From Sweltsa coloradensis (lineage: Eukaryota; Arthropoda; Insecta; Plecoptera; Chloroperlidae), in the NCBI GenBank assembly GCA_024449915.1, contig JAMZAV010000111.1:620001-684000 (forward strand): 64,000 bases of DNA, read 5' to 3'. Position numbers and translations under genes: made by a program. Below, piece by piece: positions 21,140 through 31,939 of the stretch. Numbering within the stretch: the stretch's first letter is position 1; each line of letters opens with the position of its first letter. The notes below the pieces were generated by a model. That model worked only from the letters and a program-made list of their open reading frames with translations, was not told where the DNA came from and ran no database searches.

Positions 21140-21500
21140 TTAAGAGGGTGGTGGAGGTGTTGTGGAGGCGTTGTGGAGGTGTTAGAGGGAATGGGACACA
21201 TTTGGCAATTTTGGCAAATAGCTATTCGCTCGGCCAAGAAGCATCCGCATATACAACTTTGCAAAGTTGTCAATAAAGCATACAGTGACAGCCCTATTAG
21301 TCGTAGATTCTTACAAAAATCACGAATATAATAGATTTTGAGCTTTCTAACAGAATCAAAATCAATTTTCCAAAAATGTTACTGTAGAGCCATATATGTA
21401 TCCAGTTTTGTGACAACTGTTCAAAATTTCAAACCCCTGTGGTGTCAGTCAGCCGAGAGATCAGTAATGTGTCTAAAACTCATGTCCTATATCCTCTTAA
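21140..21500 (+). mobile_element. TTAA-2 MITE, copy 2
   Basis: TTAA at 21140-21143 and at 21497-21500. After the left TTAA a short G-rich tandem insert (GGTGGAGGTGTTGTGGAGGC type) precedes GAGGGAATGGGACACATTTG. The remainder (TTTGCAAAGTTGTCAATAAA, CCTGTGGTGTCAGTC, ACTCATGTCCTATATCCTC) matches 35337-35706. Confidence 0.8.
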
Positions 21501-21594
21501 ATGGAGATTTTTTTTATAAAATCAATGAAATGTTTGAAAAGCATCATTAAATATTTAAGCACGGATTTAGGGTAATGCTCAAAATTGAAACCGA

Positions 21595-21790
21595 AGTTTA
21601 GCGGTTTTAAACCTTCCCTAAGCCTCCCAGTAACCCAAAACATTCTGTACCATCCTTGTGGTAGGGCAATGTCAACCAAAAAACGCATGTCAATCAGAGG
21701 TCATGTTCGATTTTTATCGTGAGACGTGACACACGAAAGGACAGACGGGCGGAAATAACTTGATGCATAAATATGAGCTTCTCTACCAAA
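21595..21790 (+). repeat. dispersed repeat R36, copy 2
   Basis: AACCCAAAACATTCTGTACC, CGCATGTCAATCAGAGGTCA, TTTTTATCGTGAGACGTGAC and ACAGACGGGCGG follow the same order as in 1495-1690. No coding frame. Confidence 0.75.
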
Positions 21791-21919
21791 TTTGATTATT
21801 GTATTCATTATTATTGAATTATTTAACGTCTATCCTATTCAGTTATTAAAACTTTTTTTAAAAGGATGACAATTAATAAATCTTAGTACATTAATGCACA
21901 CAAAAATAAGGAACTGGAG

Positions 21920-22558
21920 TTAAAGGGGCTATTACCCCCAAAAAATATTTTTTATCACAAACACAGTATACATGACTGTATAATGTATATACTACTTTTT
22001 ATTTATTTTTTGATCCAGAAATTCGAGAAAATTGGCGTTTTGAGGAATTAGCCTGCTTCTTTTCTCTTCCACATAAATACTAGAGCATCAGACCATGGAT
22101 TTATAACGCCAGTTACTATTCTAAGTCCATGATCAGACCAATCTAAAATGGCCCTTTTTAACATCGTGTCTTAAAACTGTGCACGAATATACACTCAAAC
22201 ACGCGAAAATATGCATTCCAAAATCATACCTTTTTCTTGGTAATCAGCATATTTTGACCGAATCACTTGCCCAACTTACAAAACAAAATATAGAGGATTT
22301 ACAGAAAAGGCTACCGAGTACGTCAATAACAACCAATATTTCTTTGTTCTAACTCCTCCAAGGTCACGGGGCATAAATATCGTCCCCATGTTATTTCTTA
22401 TGGGAGATTTTTGCCGATGGGACCTAGCTCAAAAAATAGCAAGTTTGTCAATTTTTTCCTGTCATGGTGGACCCAATAACTTTTCTGTTGATTCCTAAAT
22501 TCCTAACTATTTCGCCTGAATGAAATAATTTTTTTGAGTTTAGCGTTTATCCCTTTAA
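21920..22558 (+). mobile_element. TTAA-1 MITE, copy 2
   Basis: TTAA + AGGGGCTATTACCCC at the left (21920) and TATCCCT + TTAA at the right (22555-22558). Relative to copy 1 the internal blocks (AATCATACCTTTTTCTTGGT, TGGGAGATTTTTGCCGATGG) run in the opposite orientation, so the element sits inverted between symmetric ends. Confidence 0.8.
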
Positions 22559-23195
22559 GCATATTTTAAAATAATACTATTATTAAGACAACAAATTTTG
22601 ATTCCTAAACCTATTCTTGTTTTTTACGTCCTCTTATATGTTTACATATTATTATATCTTAAAATTATATGTGTGGCGTGAAATTCTTTTTCGCCTCTTA
22701 GCCGCGTTTCTTCGTACCTCAAACCTGTCTTGTGTGGGGGAAGGTAGGGGTCGAGTGATGGTCTCTGGGACCCAGGGACCAGACATCGTGTCCACATCAA
22801 GTCAGACAGGTCCATCTCCACATTTACATTTCATATTTAAATGCAAATTCTCTGGCGTCTACAAGTCGGTATTTTATCATTTTTACCGTCCTGTTCTCTC
22901 GTGGTTATCTAAAAACTAAAATGCCTCCAGGCGACGGTTCTTACTGGTTTTATTTTTAAAACGTGAACCATTAGTGCGTTAAATTTGCTATTATAACATC
23001 GTAGATGTAGCTTAGACCGACCCAAGTGAAGACTTCATACATTTTCTGCTTGAGTTGTGCCTGAAATAGCAGTGATTTATTTTCAAGGTCACTTCTTGAA
23101 GCAAAGTATCAGATTGAAATGAAATTTCACAGATGTTATGGTCAATGTATATAATGTAATACACAAATTGTATTTTAGAAAGGCACCAAAGAATA
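22559..23195. other. no gene seen
   Basis: Includes GGTCTCTGGGACCCAGGGACC (about 22760-22780), a short dyad around GGGACCCAGGGACC. No recognisable exon or repeat copy. Confidence 0.3.
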
Positions 23196-23520
23196 GAATA
23201 GAATAGAATAACTTTATTCAGCTTGACGTGCACATGGTGCAAGAACTCCCGGAAAAAAAGGTGAATAGACTGAGGTAACATAATTAAGAATTAAGAAACA
23301 AGAAGTATAAGAGTAGTGCAAAATTAACGTAGATAATAAACATAACGTAATTTTGAATAATATAGATGAACTAACTTATAAGGTTTAAAATGATGATGTT
23401 AAAATAGGTATATGCATTACATTATATTTAGGCAGAAATGAATTCATGGAGCGAGTAGAAACTTTTGGATGTAAGAATAGACTTTTAGTTTTTTTAAAGC
23501 AGCGAAATTGCTAGATTTTG
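23196..23520 (-). mobile_element. LINE 3' end with (TATTC)n tail, minus strand
   Basis: Read on the minus strand, an AT-rich 3' UTR leads to GTGCACGTCAAGCTGAATAA, AGTTATTC and (TATTC)n, the usual form of a non-LTR retrotransposon 3' end. Upstream (higher coordinates) a short open frame ends in PKSSNFAALKKLKVYSY-like text before a stop, possibly the last codons of its ORF2. 5'-truncated. Confidence 0.5.
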
Positions 23521-23819
23521 GATGGTTTGTGACCAATATGCAATAAGTTAGTAATCTTTGAAAATCAAAGAGAAAACATATTCATGCAAAAAACATCAGA
23601 TTCTTGGATAAAAACATGTTAAAACATTTGTTGGCTAAAGCCTCTTTTAGGGATTCACCAAACACCAATTCTCACATTTTATATCGGGAACCGAAAACAA
23701 CAAAAATGTATTATATTTATTTCCATTTTTTTTAATTGTGAGTATTTTGCTACATATAGTATAATTTATAGTAGGCTATAAACTTCGTTAGCAATATCCA
23801 TTTAAATAATTTGAGTTTT

Positions 23820-23835
23820 GGTGGAGGTGCCGGTT
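23820..23835 (+). repeat. GGTGGAGGTGCCGG motif, solitary
   Basis: GGTGGAGGTGCCGGTT with TTTT just upstream, as in the other plus copies. A GCGCGCGC run follows about 30 bp later. Confidence 0.65.
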
Positions 23836-24045
23836 CCAACGACAAGTTATAAATACCGTTGTGCGCGCGCTCAGGTATCATTGTAACTAAACGATTACTT
23901 ATGATAGGCCTACATAATTAACAATTTTCTAAAACACTTTCAAGAAGAAAAGTTATATTGACAAACACATCCAGTTGCAAATAAATAGCCTTAAACAATC
24001 ATCGCGGAACATTAGACCAGAAAATTGACAAATTGAAAAAAATAC

Positions 24046-24120
24046 TTCAATTTTCAATTCAATTCAATTTTATTTCCATTTGATACAGACATACAGAAAG
24101 CTTATATAGTTAACTATAGA
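24046..24120 (-). mobile_element. LINE 3' end with (TTGAA)n tail, minus strand
   Basis: On the minus strand, CATACAG-side sequence runs into CAAATGGAAATAAAATTGAA, then TTGAA repeats. This is the 3'-end shape of a truncated LINE. The body cannot be delimited. Confidence 0.4.
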
Positions 24121-24218
24121 TATCCCTACCCACAGAAGAACATCAATGTCTTTGAGCGTGAGTATATGGCTTGTATGAATTCTAAGTTCTAGGACTATTA
24201 AGAAGTATGTCTATAACA

Positions 24219-24391
24219 AGGGAAACGCCAAAGTCGTTGTTAAACGAGTGAGTGAGCCAAGTGTTGAGTACCCGGGAACATCCCCTTTCCTCCCATATAC
24301 CCAAGGTGGATCTCGCTCTCTATGGGGAATTATACCGGGTACTCAACACATGGCCACTCACTTGTTTAACAACGACTTTGGCGTTTCCCTA
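24219..24391. mobile_element. fold-back element FB-2, copy 1
   Basis: Long inverted repeats: AGGGAAACGCCAAAGTCGTT, GTTAAACGAGTGAGTGAGCC and GTGTTGAGTACCCGGG on the left are mirrored by CCCGGGTACTCAACAC-type text, CACTCACTTGTTTAACAACG and ACTTTGGCGTTTCCCT on the right. The ~50-bp centre (CCCCTTTCCTCCCATATACC) resembles part of the R345 element. A second copy is at 63696-63970. Confidence 0.88.
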
Positions 24392-24749
24392 TATATTGCG
24401 GGCTGTGGCCTTTTTTACATATGGAAAATCTAAACAAATTGCTATCGATATTTTAAAAATCACAGTTTTATTTATTGTTGGTTTATTTTGCAATGGATCT
24501 AGCTATTTTATTTACAGTTTTCAGTAAACTCGCACTGGATGTATGTTTAAAATTTCAGCGCAATTTGTTAGGCGGTTCAGCTGATTTTTGACGTACGGAC
24601 AGACACAAATACAGACTCACAGAATAAGAGCCGTTTGAGTTCAACGGAGACACTCAGTCACTCCGCTCCCTCGTTTAACTATCATGTAACGCCTATTCTT
24701 CAAACATGTTACGTAATATGAGTGTATAAATATAATTAAATTCCCATTA
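24392..24749. other. no gene seen
   Basis: AT-rich. About 24548-24640 has GCGCAATTTGTTAGGCGGTT and GACGTACGGACAGACAC text typical of decayed dispersed repeats. No exon. Confidence 0.3.
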
Positions 24750-24990
24750 TATCAGTTAAACTTGAGATTCAAAAATCTTACATTTGCGTTCAAGTAGATT
24801 TTAATCTTTTAGATCTGGGCGGAGAATTTGCTTTAAAACCTATCTCGGATTGATTAATAAAACTAGTGTAAAGGTACAAAATATAGGGCTACGAAACAAA
24901 ATAAAAAAACTCGACTATATTACAAAAATATTGGCAGGCGCTGCGTATATTTCTTGAAAGTTGTGGTTTTGGTGGAGGTGCCGAGTCCTA
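24750..24990 (+). repeat. dispersed repeat ending in the GGTGGAGGTGCCGG motif
   Basis: Shares CAAGTAGATTTTAATC-like text, CTCGGATTGATTAATAAAAC, AAAGGTACAAAATATA, GGCAGGCGCTGC and then GGTGGAGGTGCCGAGT (24971-24986) with 31940-32252 in the same order and spacing. The motif is therefore part of a longer conserved unit of about 240 bp. No open frame. Confidence 0.65.
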
Positions 24991-26307
24991 GAAAAGTTTG
25001 ATAATTTCCTAATGATGTCCCATGTTGTGGAAAGGTTGTAACATTTACTAGGATACCTAACTTGGATAAACCTACCTTGGAAGTTTTTATTAACAGTAGT
25101 TAATTTGGTTTGAGGGCGCGTCTACCGTTAGTTCATAATGGCCACACTGGCCCTGGGGATGTAAGAGGACAGATCCGTGTACAAAGAAACTCAAAAGTCC
25201 TGGATTAGCCGTAGATTTTTTGATATTAATTTTGAAGATGTGGTTAATAATAAAATGCAGAAAAATACCAAAACGTAATATTTTATATAAAAAATCAAGT
25301 TTTTGTTCTTGTTTGGAATCCAAGATCAGCTTTTTGTTATTACATTATTATTATCAGGGGGAAAAAATAACGTGCTCTTAAATCCACTCAAAAAAAGTGG
25401 CGAATTCTTCAATGTTAGGGTAGGAAGTAGGAACCCAAACTTTGGGTCCCGATCTTTGGTACTTCTAAAGTTTTTTTTATAATTAGTATTTTGCATTATT
25501 TTTTTAATATTTACATATTAAATATGCAATTATTAAAATGCTTTTTGTGCCGAATCATTTTTCGTTTGCTCTTTTAAAACGAGAAAAATAAAAATCCTTT
25601 TTATAACCCATTACCACCCTGAATAATGTATTCTATGACTATTTCAATTTAATTTCAAATCTTTGTCATATTGTATAACGGCCATTACATTACAAAATAC
25701 GTCTCAACAGGAAAGCTGTTAAATCCCATTCTGAATTCGTGTTAAGTCTATAAAAGACATTTATCATTAGCATTAAGCTTTTCCCCTATTTCCCAGGCTT
25801 AATTCTGGGCTTATGTTAATACCGACTACAACGTCTGTTCAAAGTGACAAATTTATTTCCCAAGCACAGAAATTATCTACGAACGATGTATCAACGTCTA
25901 GGCACGCTATGCCTTGTATGTCTTATCAGACGTATTCACTAAAACGATGCTACTATCAATCACTTAGATTTAAGACGGAAAGTGAATTACGTCATAAATA
26001 AATTTTTCAAATATGTTTGAAATAGTCTGCAATTAATTTTATTTCTGTTTATTTCTACTCTTATCCATATTGTATTCAATTACAGTTTATTTAAAAGTAA
26101 ATTGAATAGTGTATTTTATAGTCAAGATGTGTAAATGTATTTAGTTTTGTTATTCTTAAATAGTTAAATAAACAAATTTGTATCCAGTCTACCCACTCAT
26201 TGATTATTTAAATAACAAACAATTTTTGATGACAAAAATATAAAAGGATACAAATTTAACGTAGTACATGAATATGACGAAGTTTTGTGCAAATTTTTAT
26301 CTCGTAA
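24991..26307. other. AT-rich, no gene seen
   Basis: No repeat copy recognised within the window. A 62-codon frame at 25813-26001 lacks a recognisable domain. AATAAACAAA at about 26167 is isolated. Confidence 0.3.
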
Positions 26308-26744
26308 GATATTTCAGAAACTTTTTATCAGTCTAGATCTTTTTTATCAAATAGTTAACAAGATTTGAACAGAAAAATGAAGATTCGCGTTCGGGGGTTT
26401 ATTATAAGTGTTTGATGATTTGATGTTCCTGATTTTTGGCAAACTTCATTTTCGTTCGTTCGATGATTTCTGTTGCTTAACGTATAACATTAATGCACCA
26501 AGGCTATTTAAGACGATGAATAATATATGAAGATGAAGTACGAAAACAAAAAGCCCATGTCTTATGTGGGATTCAAAGTTTCAAAACCCACGTCCTCGTA
26601 GGATACAATGGGTATGTGTCCCCCAATAAGTTCTTTTTTTCTTTTTTCATGTTTCTTTTCTCTTCTTTGTTTATTTTTTTCTCTTTTATTTGGTTCGTTA
26701 TCTTCAGTATTCAATATTATGTATTAATGTATTACTTTTATTTA
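26308..26744 (+). repeat. inverted-repeat arm, left
   Basis: Pairs with 27188-27617 in reverse orientation, e.g. CAGTCTAGATCTTTTTTATC, CGCGTTCGGGGGTTTATTAT, CGTTCGTTCGATGATTTCTG and GGTTCGTTATCTTCAGTATT all have inverted counterparts. It contains a minus-strand SINE-B copy (26474-26612) with the same flanks as the SINE in the other arm, so the SINE was copied with the arm. Confidence 0.9.
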
Positions 26745-26907
26745 TGGCGTTTTCCATTGGCATGCACTCGGCGAGTGCAGAGATGTCATTGTTGTCAACC
26801 TCCACTTGAATAACATTACAAAACTGAACAAATGAAAAGACAAGTGGCAATCCAGTGTGCACTAGGGCGCACTAGTACGACCTGAGTGCGGCCAATGGAA
26901 AACGCCA
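26745..26907 (+). mobile_element. Harbinger-like MITE with TTA target duplication
   Basis: TGGCGTTTTCCATTGGC and GCCAATGGAAAACGCCA form 17-bp terminal inverted repeats, flanked by TTA (26742-26744 and 26908-26910). A 3-bp TTA duplication is typical of PIF/Harbinger elements. It sits at the inner end of the left palindrome arm. An inverted relative is at 30856-31014. Confidence 0.85.
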
Positions 26908-26910
26908 TTA

Positions 26911-27187
26911 GTTGTCCTCCATTGTAAATCAGTTTTTAACACTGAATCGTAAAATACGTTAAACAAATTAATATGGTCACAAATTGTCCTTGGACAGATT
27001 TCTCAAGGAAAAAACTCTACGAATTCGTCTTTGATTACTTCTAGTACGCGTGATTCTTTCCGCTAAATAACTCTTTAGTTTTACGTTGGTGATTACGGTT
27101 TAAGTATTAACCAAGCACTCAGACCTTAACTAGTTACAGATCCCGCCGTCAACATCGCCACTAAAACTTGTGTTTCCCGCCAGGAAA
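26911..27187 (+). repeat. direct-repeat unit A
   Basis: GTTGTCCTCCATTGTAAATC ... AATTGTCCTTGGACAGATTT ... GTACGCGTGATTCTTTCCGC ... CAGATCCCGCCGTCAACATC ... CCCGCCAGGAAAACT. Repeated at high similarity at 27618-27905. The start resembles 31940-31985. Confidence 0.9.
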
Positions 27188-27617
27188 ACTAAATACATGT
27201 AATACATGAATACATAATAATGAACACTGAAGATAACCAAATAAAAGAGGAAAAAATAAGAAAAAAGAAACACGAAAAAAGAAAAAAAAATTACTTACTG
27301 GAGAACCCTACCCATTGTATCCTACGAGAACGTGGGTTTGAAACTTGAATCCCACATAAGACATGGGCTATTTGTTATCGTATTTCATCTTCATATATTA
27401 TCGTTCGTCGTCTTAAATAGCCTTTGTGCATTAATATGAGACGTCAAGCAACAGAAATCATCGAACGAACGAAAATGAAGTTTGTCAAAAATCAGGAACA
27501 TCAAATCATCAAATAATAATAATAAACCCCCGAACGCGAATCTTCATTTTTCTGTTCAAATCTTGTAAACTATTTGATAAAAAAGATCTAGACTGATAAA
27601 AAATTATGATATATCTT
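27188..27617 (-). repeat. inverted-repeat arm, right
   Basis: Reverse complement of 26308-26744 with a few differences (e.g. an extra ATA near 27515). It includes the plus-strand SINE-B copy at 27300-27448. Arms of about 430 bp separated by about 440 bp could form a long hairpin or be prone to rearrangement. Confidence 0.9.
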
Positions 27618-27905
27618 TTTTAGTTGTCCTCTTTTGTAAATAAGTTTTATCACTGAATCGTAAAAAAACGTTAAACAAAAAATTAGGGTCACAAATTGTC
27701 CTCGGACAGATTTCTGAAGAAATAACTCTACGAATTCGTCTTTGATTACTTCTAGTACGCGTGATTCTTTCCGCTTAATAACTCTTTAGTTTTTCGTTGG
27801 TGATTACGGTTTAAGTATTAACCAAGCACTCAGACTTTAACTAGTTACAGATCCCGCCGTCAACATCGCCACTAAAACTTGCGAGTTTCCCGCCAGGAAA
27901 ACTTT
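27618..27905 (+). repeat. direct-repeat unit A', second copy
   Basis: Matches unit A (26911-27187) from GTTGTCCTCTTTTGTAAATA to CCCGCCAGGAAAACT, with small indels (GCGAGTTTCCCGCC against GTGTTTCCCGCC). Each A unit follows one palindrome arm in the same direction, so the arrangement is arm, MITE, A, inverted arm, A'. Confidence 0.9.
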
Positions 27906-28062
27906 CCAGCGATAAAGTTAATTGCGACGAATAAAACACCAAAGTGGCTCGAGGTTTTTATGTTTGTCGTTCACTTAACAATGTTTCACGTCGTTACGTT
28001 GGTAGAAGCCAACAGAGCTTTCGAACTGAAATCATTTACGAAAACTAAAACTAAGAAAACAT

Positions 28063-28478
28063 CAGGCGCGTAGGAAGGGGGCGGGGGAATTGAATCCCCC
28101 ACTTTTCACGCTGGCACTCCCATCAAAAGATCCATCTGTTTCACATTTGACAAGTGAATAAGTTATCATTGCATCCAGTAGATTGTGTGTATTCTTTACA
28201 TCCCGAGTATTCTGTGTTCTTCGTCATTACATCAAAAATTAGTAGGTTGAAATTTATTAAAATGGGACACTTCACGTTAATTTAATTTTAAGATCGCAGA
28301 AAGTTGCTGTAAAACATCGTTGTATGGTGTATAGTATGTATAGTATGGTGAAACATTTATTCGCCTTCGGAGAAAAGACTTCGGGCGGCTGGGGCTTCGC
28401 CCCAGGTCCCAGCTGCCCCTCTCGAAGCCTGCTCATGGATTTGACCCCATCGACTTTCAAAACGTTTCTACGCACCAG
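28063..28478. mobile_element. hAT-1 MITE, copy 2
   Basis: CAGGCGCGTAGGAAGGGG start and TTCAAAACGTTTCTACGCACC end. Interior blocks (TTCGTCATTACATCAAAAAT, CACTTCACGTTAATTT, TTGCTGTAAAACATCGTT) match 10741-11130. Flanks GAAAACAT and roughly CAGAACAT fit a decayed 8-bp duplication. Contains a GGCTGGGGCTTCGCCCCAGG hairpin at about 28388-28407. Confidence 0.8.
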
Positions 28479-28542
28479 AACATGGCTGGTTTGAAAACGT
28501 AGTCAATGACGAAGTAAAACATGAAGGAAAGAATGTGTATAG

Positions 28543-29122
28543 TAGGGTGGGCCGAAAAACAACATTTTTTTTAAAAGTCGTAATACCGCGGAAAAGTTGC
28601 GAATTGTGGAGACTAAAAAATTAAAAAAAATTTAAAATCGGTTCATATCTTCCGGTCGCGCATGTGCTCTAAAGTTTTCCAAAATTTGGAAAATTTTACA
28701 TTTTTACGATAATTTTTAATATTTTTAACATAGAAGAAAATTTAAAATATGAAAAATTCGAGCTTTTACATTCGGGAAGAGGCTAATTTAAAAATGTTAA
28801 AAATTATCGTAAAAATGTGAATTTTTCAAAATTTTGGAAAAGTTTAGAGCACATGCGCGACCGGAAGATACAAACCGATTGGTTAAATTTTTTTTACACT
28901 CTTTAGTCTTCCCAATTCGCAACTTTTCCGCGGTATTACAACTAAAAAAAAATCAAAATTTTCCAAATTTTCCAAATTTTGGAAAACTTTAGAGCACATG
29001 CGCGACCGGAAGATATGAACCGATTTAAAAATTTTTTTTTTAAATTTTTTAGTCTCCACAATTCGCAACTTTTTCGCGGTATTACGACTTTTAAAAAAAA
29101 AATTGTTTTTCGGCCCACCCTA
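28543..29122. mobile_element. hAT-2 fold-back MITE with perfect 8-bp target duplication
   Basis: Perfect 20-bp terminal inverted repeats TAGGGTGGGCCGAAAAACAA, flanked by GTGTATAG on both sides (28535-28542 and 29123-29130). The TARNG-type terminus plus 8-bp duplication indicates hAT. Most of the 580 bp is itself an inverted repeat (GAGCACATGCGCGACCGGAA appears inverted), and one internal block is present twice in the right half. No coding capacity. Confidence 0.95.
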
Positions 29123-29130
29123 GTGTATAG

Positions 29131-29639
29131 GAGAGTTTTAGGAAGGTTTTGGGTGGCGCAGTATCAACTAACTTTGGGCCGTGGGCCGTGGTGGGCTAAG
29201 AAATTAACATGGCTACGATAGGCGGATAGGAAAAAATCACTTATTTTTCATCGCCTACACTGATTAAAAGGTTTGTACCAAGCAAAGTGTTAATAATCGG
29301 ATAGCTAATGTTCTTCCAGCAATATTGAAATACGTTACGTCAACCACGAAACGGTATAGGTCTACTTCTAAAGCATCTTAAGTGGTCAGCTGGCATAGTC
29401 CTTGAACCTGATTTAACAAGGCCCCAGCATTTAATTTTTTTTAAAGCTTCAATTTACATTGTTTCCTTGCAAAATTGTTAACACCAACAAATACATATTC
29501 GATTGGTTTGAACTGCAATAAGTATTACAGCTATCAGCTTTTAACATGTGTTTAGATTGCGCCTATGTAATTTTTGTCCACCAGTCGGCCATGACAGTCG
29601 GTGTGACTTCTTCTGAAACTGGCGTATATAAGGAGACAG
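29131..29639. other. no gene seen
   Basis: AT-rich sequence without repeat copies in this window. No convincing exon. Confidence 0.3.
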
Positions 29640-29835
29640 CAGTGCTGGTCAGAACCAGCCACGGGTAGGGGGAGTAAAGGTTTGTCTCACGTAGTGGTCG
29701 TCATCGTCTTTGTCATCGTTCGTGTTGTTGTGGTCGGCGTCATCGTCAGGAGATAAGGGAAGAGTCTCCGACGATTGCCAATACTCGCCTCGGCCCATAC
29801 TATTCCTACCAGCTGATGTTTGCGAGATAAAAAAA
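29640..29835 (-). repeat. R345 element fragment, minus strand
   Basis: TGCTGGTCAGAACCAGCCAC, the GTC-rich core and CCAGCTGATGTTTGCGAG are the reverse complement of the R345 3' half and centre. Both ends are truncated. Confidence 0.8.
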
Positions 29836-30222
29836 TTGAATTATTTAATTGTTTGCAAGTTGAATAAAAATATTCTGGTAAAGTATTGAATATTCGACAA
29901 AAGCCTCTTCCAAAAATTATATTTTCTTAATATTAAAAGTTAAGCTTTTAGCTTGTCAAGAATCTGAATCATATACCTCCAAACTGCGCACAATGCATAA
30001 CAGTATAACAAGATGGAACCTTCTAGCTTCGCCGAATAAAAAATGTTTTCGTTAGCAAAAAACTTATCTCAGTCAACAACAGTAAGGATGTTTTCAAATA
30101 ACCCTCAACGTATTATATAAGAATAATCTAACAAGGCGGAAAGTTTAGAGAGAGTCTGTCGTAAATAAACTCTCCATGGATAAATTTTTCATCGTCGCAT
30201 CTCGACTATAGTGTGTTTAACC

Positions 30223-30854
30223 TTGAAGGGGCACCACAAAAAAAATATTTCCACATATTCAATAGCATAGTAATACACTTAAATGACCGTTTAAAAAATT
30301 ATATCTTGGAACTGTGATTTTAAACGAATTTTCAATGTTTTTGATCATGAAATTTTCGAAAATTGGCGTTTTGGGAAATTTCCTAAATCGGCTTCAACCT
30401 GCCTTTTTTTGTTCCACATAGATACTAGAGCATCGTACCAATCTTAAATAGCAATTTATCGTGTCTTGAAACTGTGCACATATATACACTCAAACACGCA
30501 AAAATATGCATTCCAAAATCACACCCCTTCTAGGTAATCTGCATATTTCGCCCGTACCACTTGCCCAAATTAAAAAAACAAAATAAAGTAGATTTACAGA
30601 AAAAGCTGTCGAGTACGTCAATAATGGCCAATATTTTTTGGGGATCAAAATCCTCCAAGGTCACGGGGCATAAAGATCGTCCCGATGTTATTTCTTATGT
30701 GAGATTTTTGCCGAGCTCGAAAAATACCAAGTTCGACAATTTTTTTCGGGTCAAGTTGGACCCAATAATTTTTCTGATCATTTCTAAATTCATAACTTGT
30801 TAGACTGAATAAAATAATTTTTTTGGGTTAAGCAAGCGAATATCCCTTTCTTAA
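30223..30854 (+). mobile_element. TTAA-1 MITE, copy 3
   Basis: TTGA + AGGGGCACC at the left, ATCCCTTTC + TTAA at 30851-30854. Interior GGTCACGGGGCATAAAGATC and AAATATGCATTCCAAAATCA are shared with the other two copies, in the same orientation as copy 2. It directly abuts a Harbinger-like MITE. Confidence 0.8.
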
Positions 30855-30855
30855 A

Positions 30856-31014
30856 TGGCATTTTCCATTGGCCGCACTCAGGTCGCACTATTGCGCCCTA
30901 GTGCGCACTGGATTGCCACTTGTCTTTTCATTTGTTCAGTTTTGTAATGTTATTCAAGTGGAGGTTAACAACAATGACATCTCTGCACTCGCCGAGTGCA
31001 TGCCAATGGAAAAC
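30856..31014 (-). mobile_element. Harbinger-like MITE, copy 2 (inverted)
   Basis: TGGCATTTTCCATTGGCC start, GACATCTCTGCACTCGCCGA and TGCCAATGGAAAAC end. It is the reverse complement of 26745-26907 with about 90% visible agreement. The right terminus is altered, so the target duplication is lost. Confidence 0.85.
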
Positions 31015-31939
31015 AAACAACTAAATTGTTTTTATTTGTTTATTATGTTTTAATACTATTGAGTAACTTTATTTGTTGTAACGTAGTGTATACATCTCTG
31101 TTTTGTATTGTATTGATGATCAACACTTTCTTCTCACATCTCTTAGAAATTAGACTAACTATTGTGAAATTGTCTTTTAGAAGAATGAAAATGTTATTAC
31201 ATTTATTTAACTCGCTTGCGATTCCTTGCAGTGGAGCATATCTACAAGCCACCACTGTAACCTTACGGCTAAACACACTTTAGAATCCTGGGGGCGTTAT
31301 CCGCTCAAGTTCATCGGGGTGGGAGGGGGGGGGGGGGGGATGTTGAGATTCGCTGACAACTCGTCTCGCAGATAACAACCACTCTAGATATATCGAGTTC
31401 TTGTTAAACATCTTGAAGGAAATTCGGCTCGTCGGCAGATTAACAATTTTCCGATAGTTGACTTGATGACGTCGGGAAAATAGCAAAGAAAATGTGAGGA
31501 TTAAGGTCGTGGAATGAACACGGCCGTACTTTCATCATACTTCTTGAATCTGAAACATTATTCATAATAGTAAAATTATTAAAACTGGTTTAATAATATT
31601 TAATAGTTTAATGAACTATTTCACCGCTATAAGCTAGAAATAAGCTTCATTAACGTAGCAAAATTTCGGAAAGTTTCGTTTTAAGTTTCAACGTCAGCCA
31701 GTCGAAGGAAAATGAAGCTTTTCGAAATATTGCTTTATTAATAAAGCTATTTCCTACGTCCTAAGAGCAGTGAAAAAGTTCATTAAACTTTTAAATAACA
31801 CTTACCTGTTCTATAAAAGTGTATTTATAAATATGGATTAAAGTAATCGTATCGCGTATTATCCCCCAGCCATAGTATTCTTCATGGTCCCTATTTAATA
31901 TGTATATATCAAATTAAGAATACATTAATTCTTAAACAC
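31015..31939. other. no gene seen; poly(G) tract
   Basis: AT-rich apart from a G run at about 31319-31340. No exon or repeat recognised. Confidence 0.3.

Noticed and set aside
31795..31815. Minus-strand CAG|GTAAGTG near 31804
   Set aside because: The upstream sequence (TTTTATAGAA) is not a pyrimidine tract.
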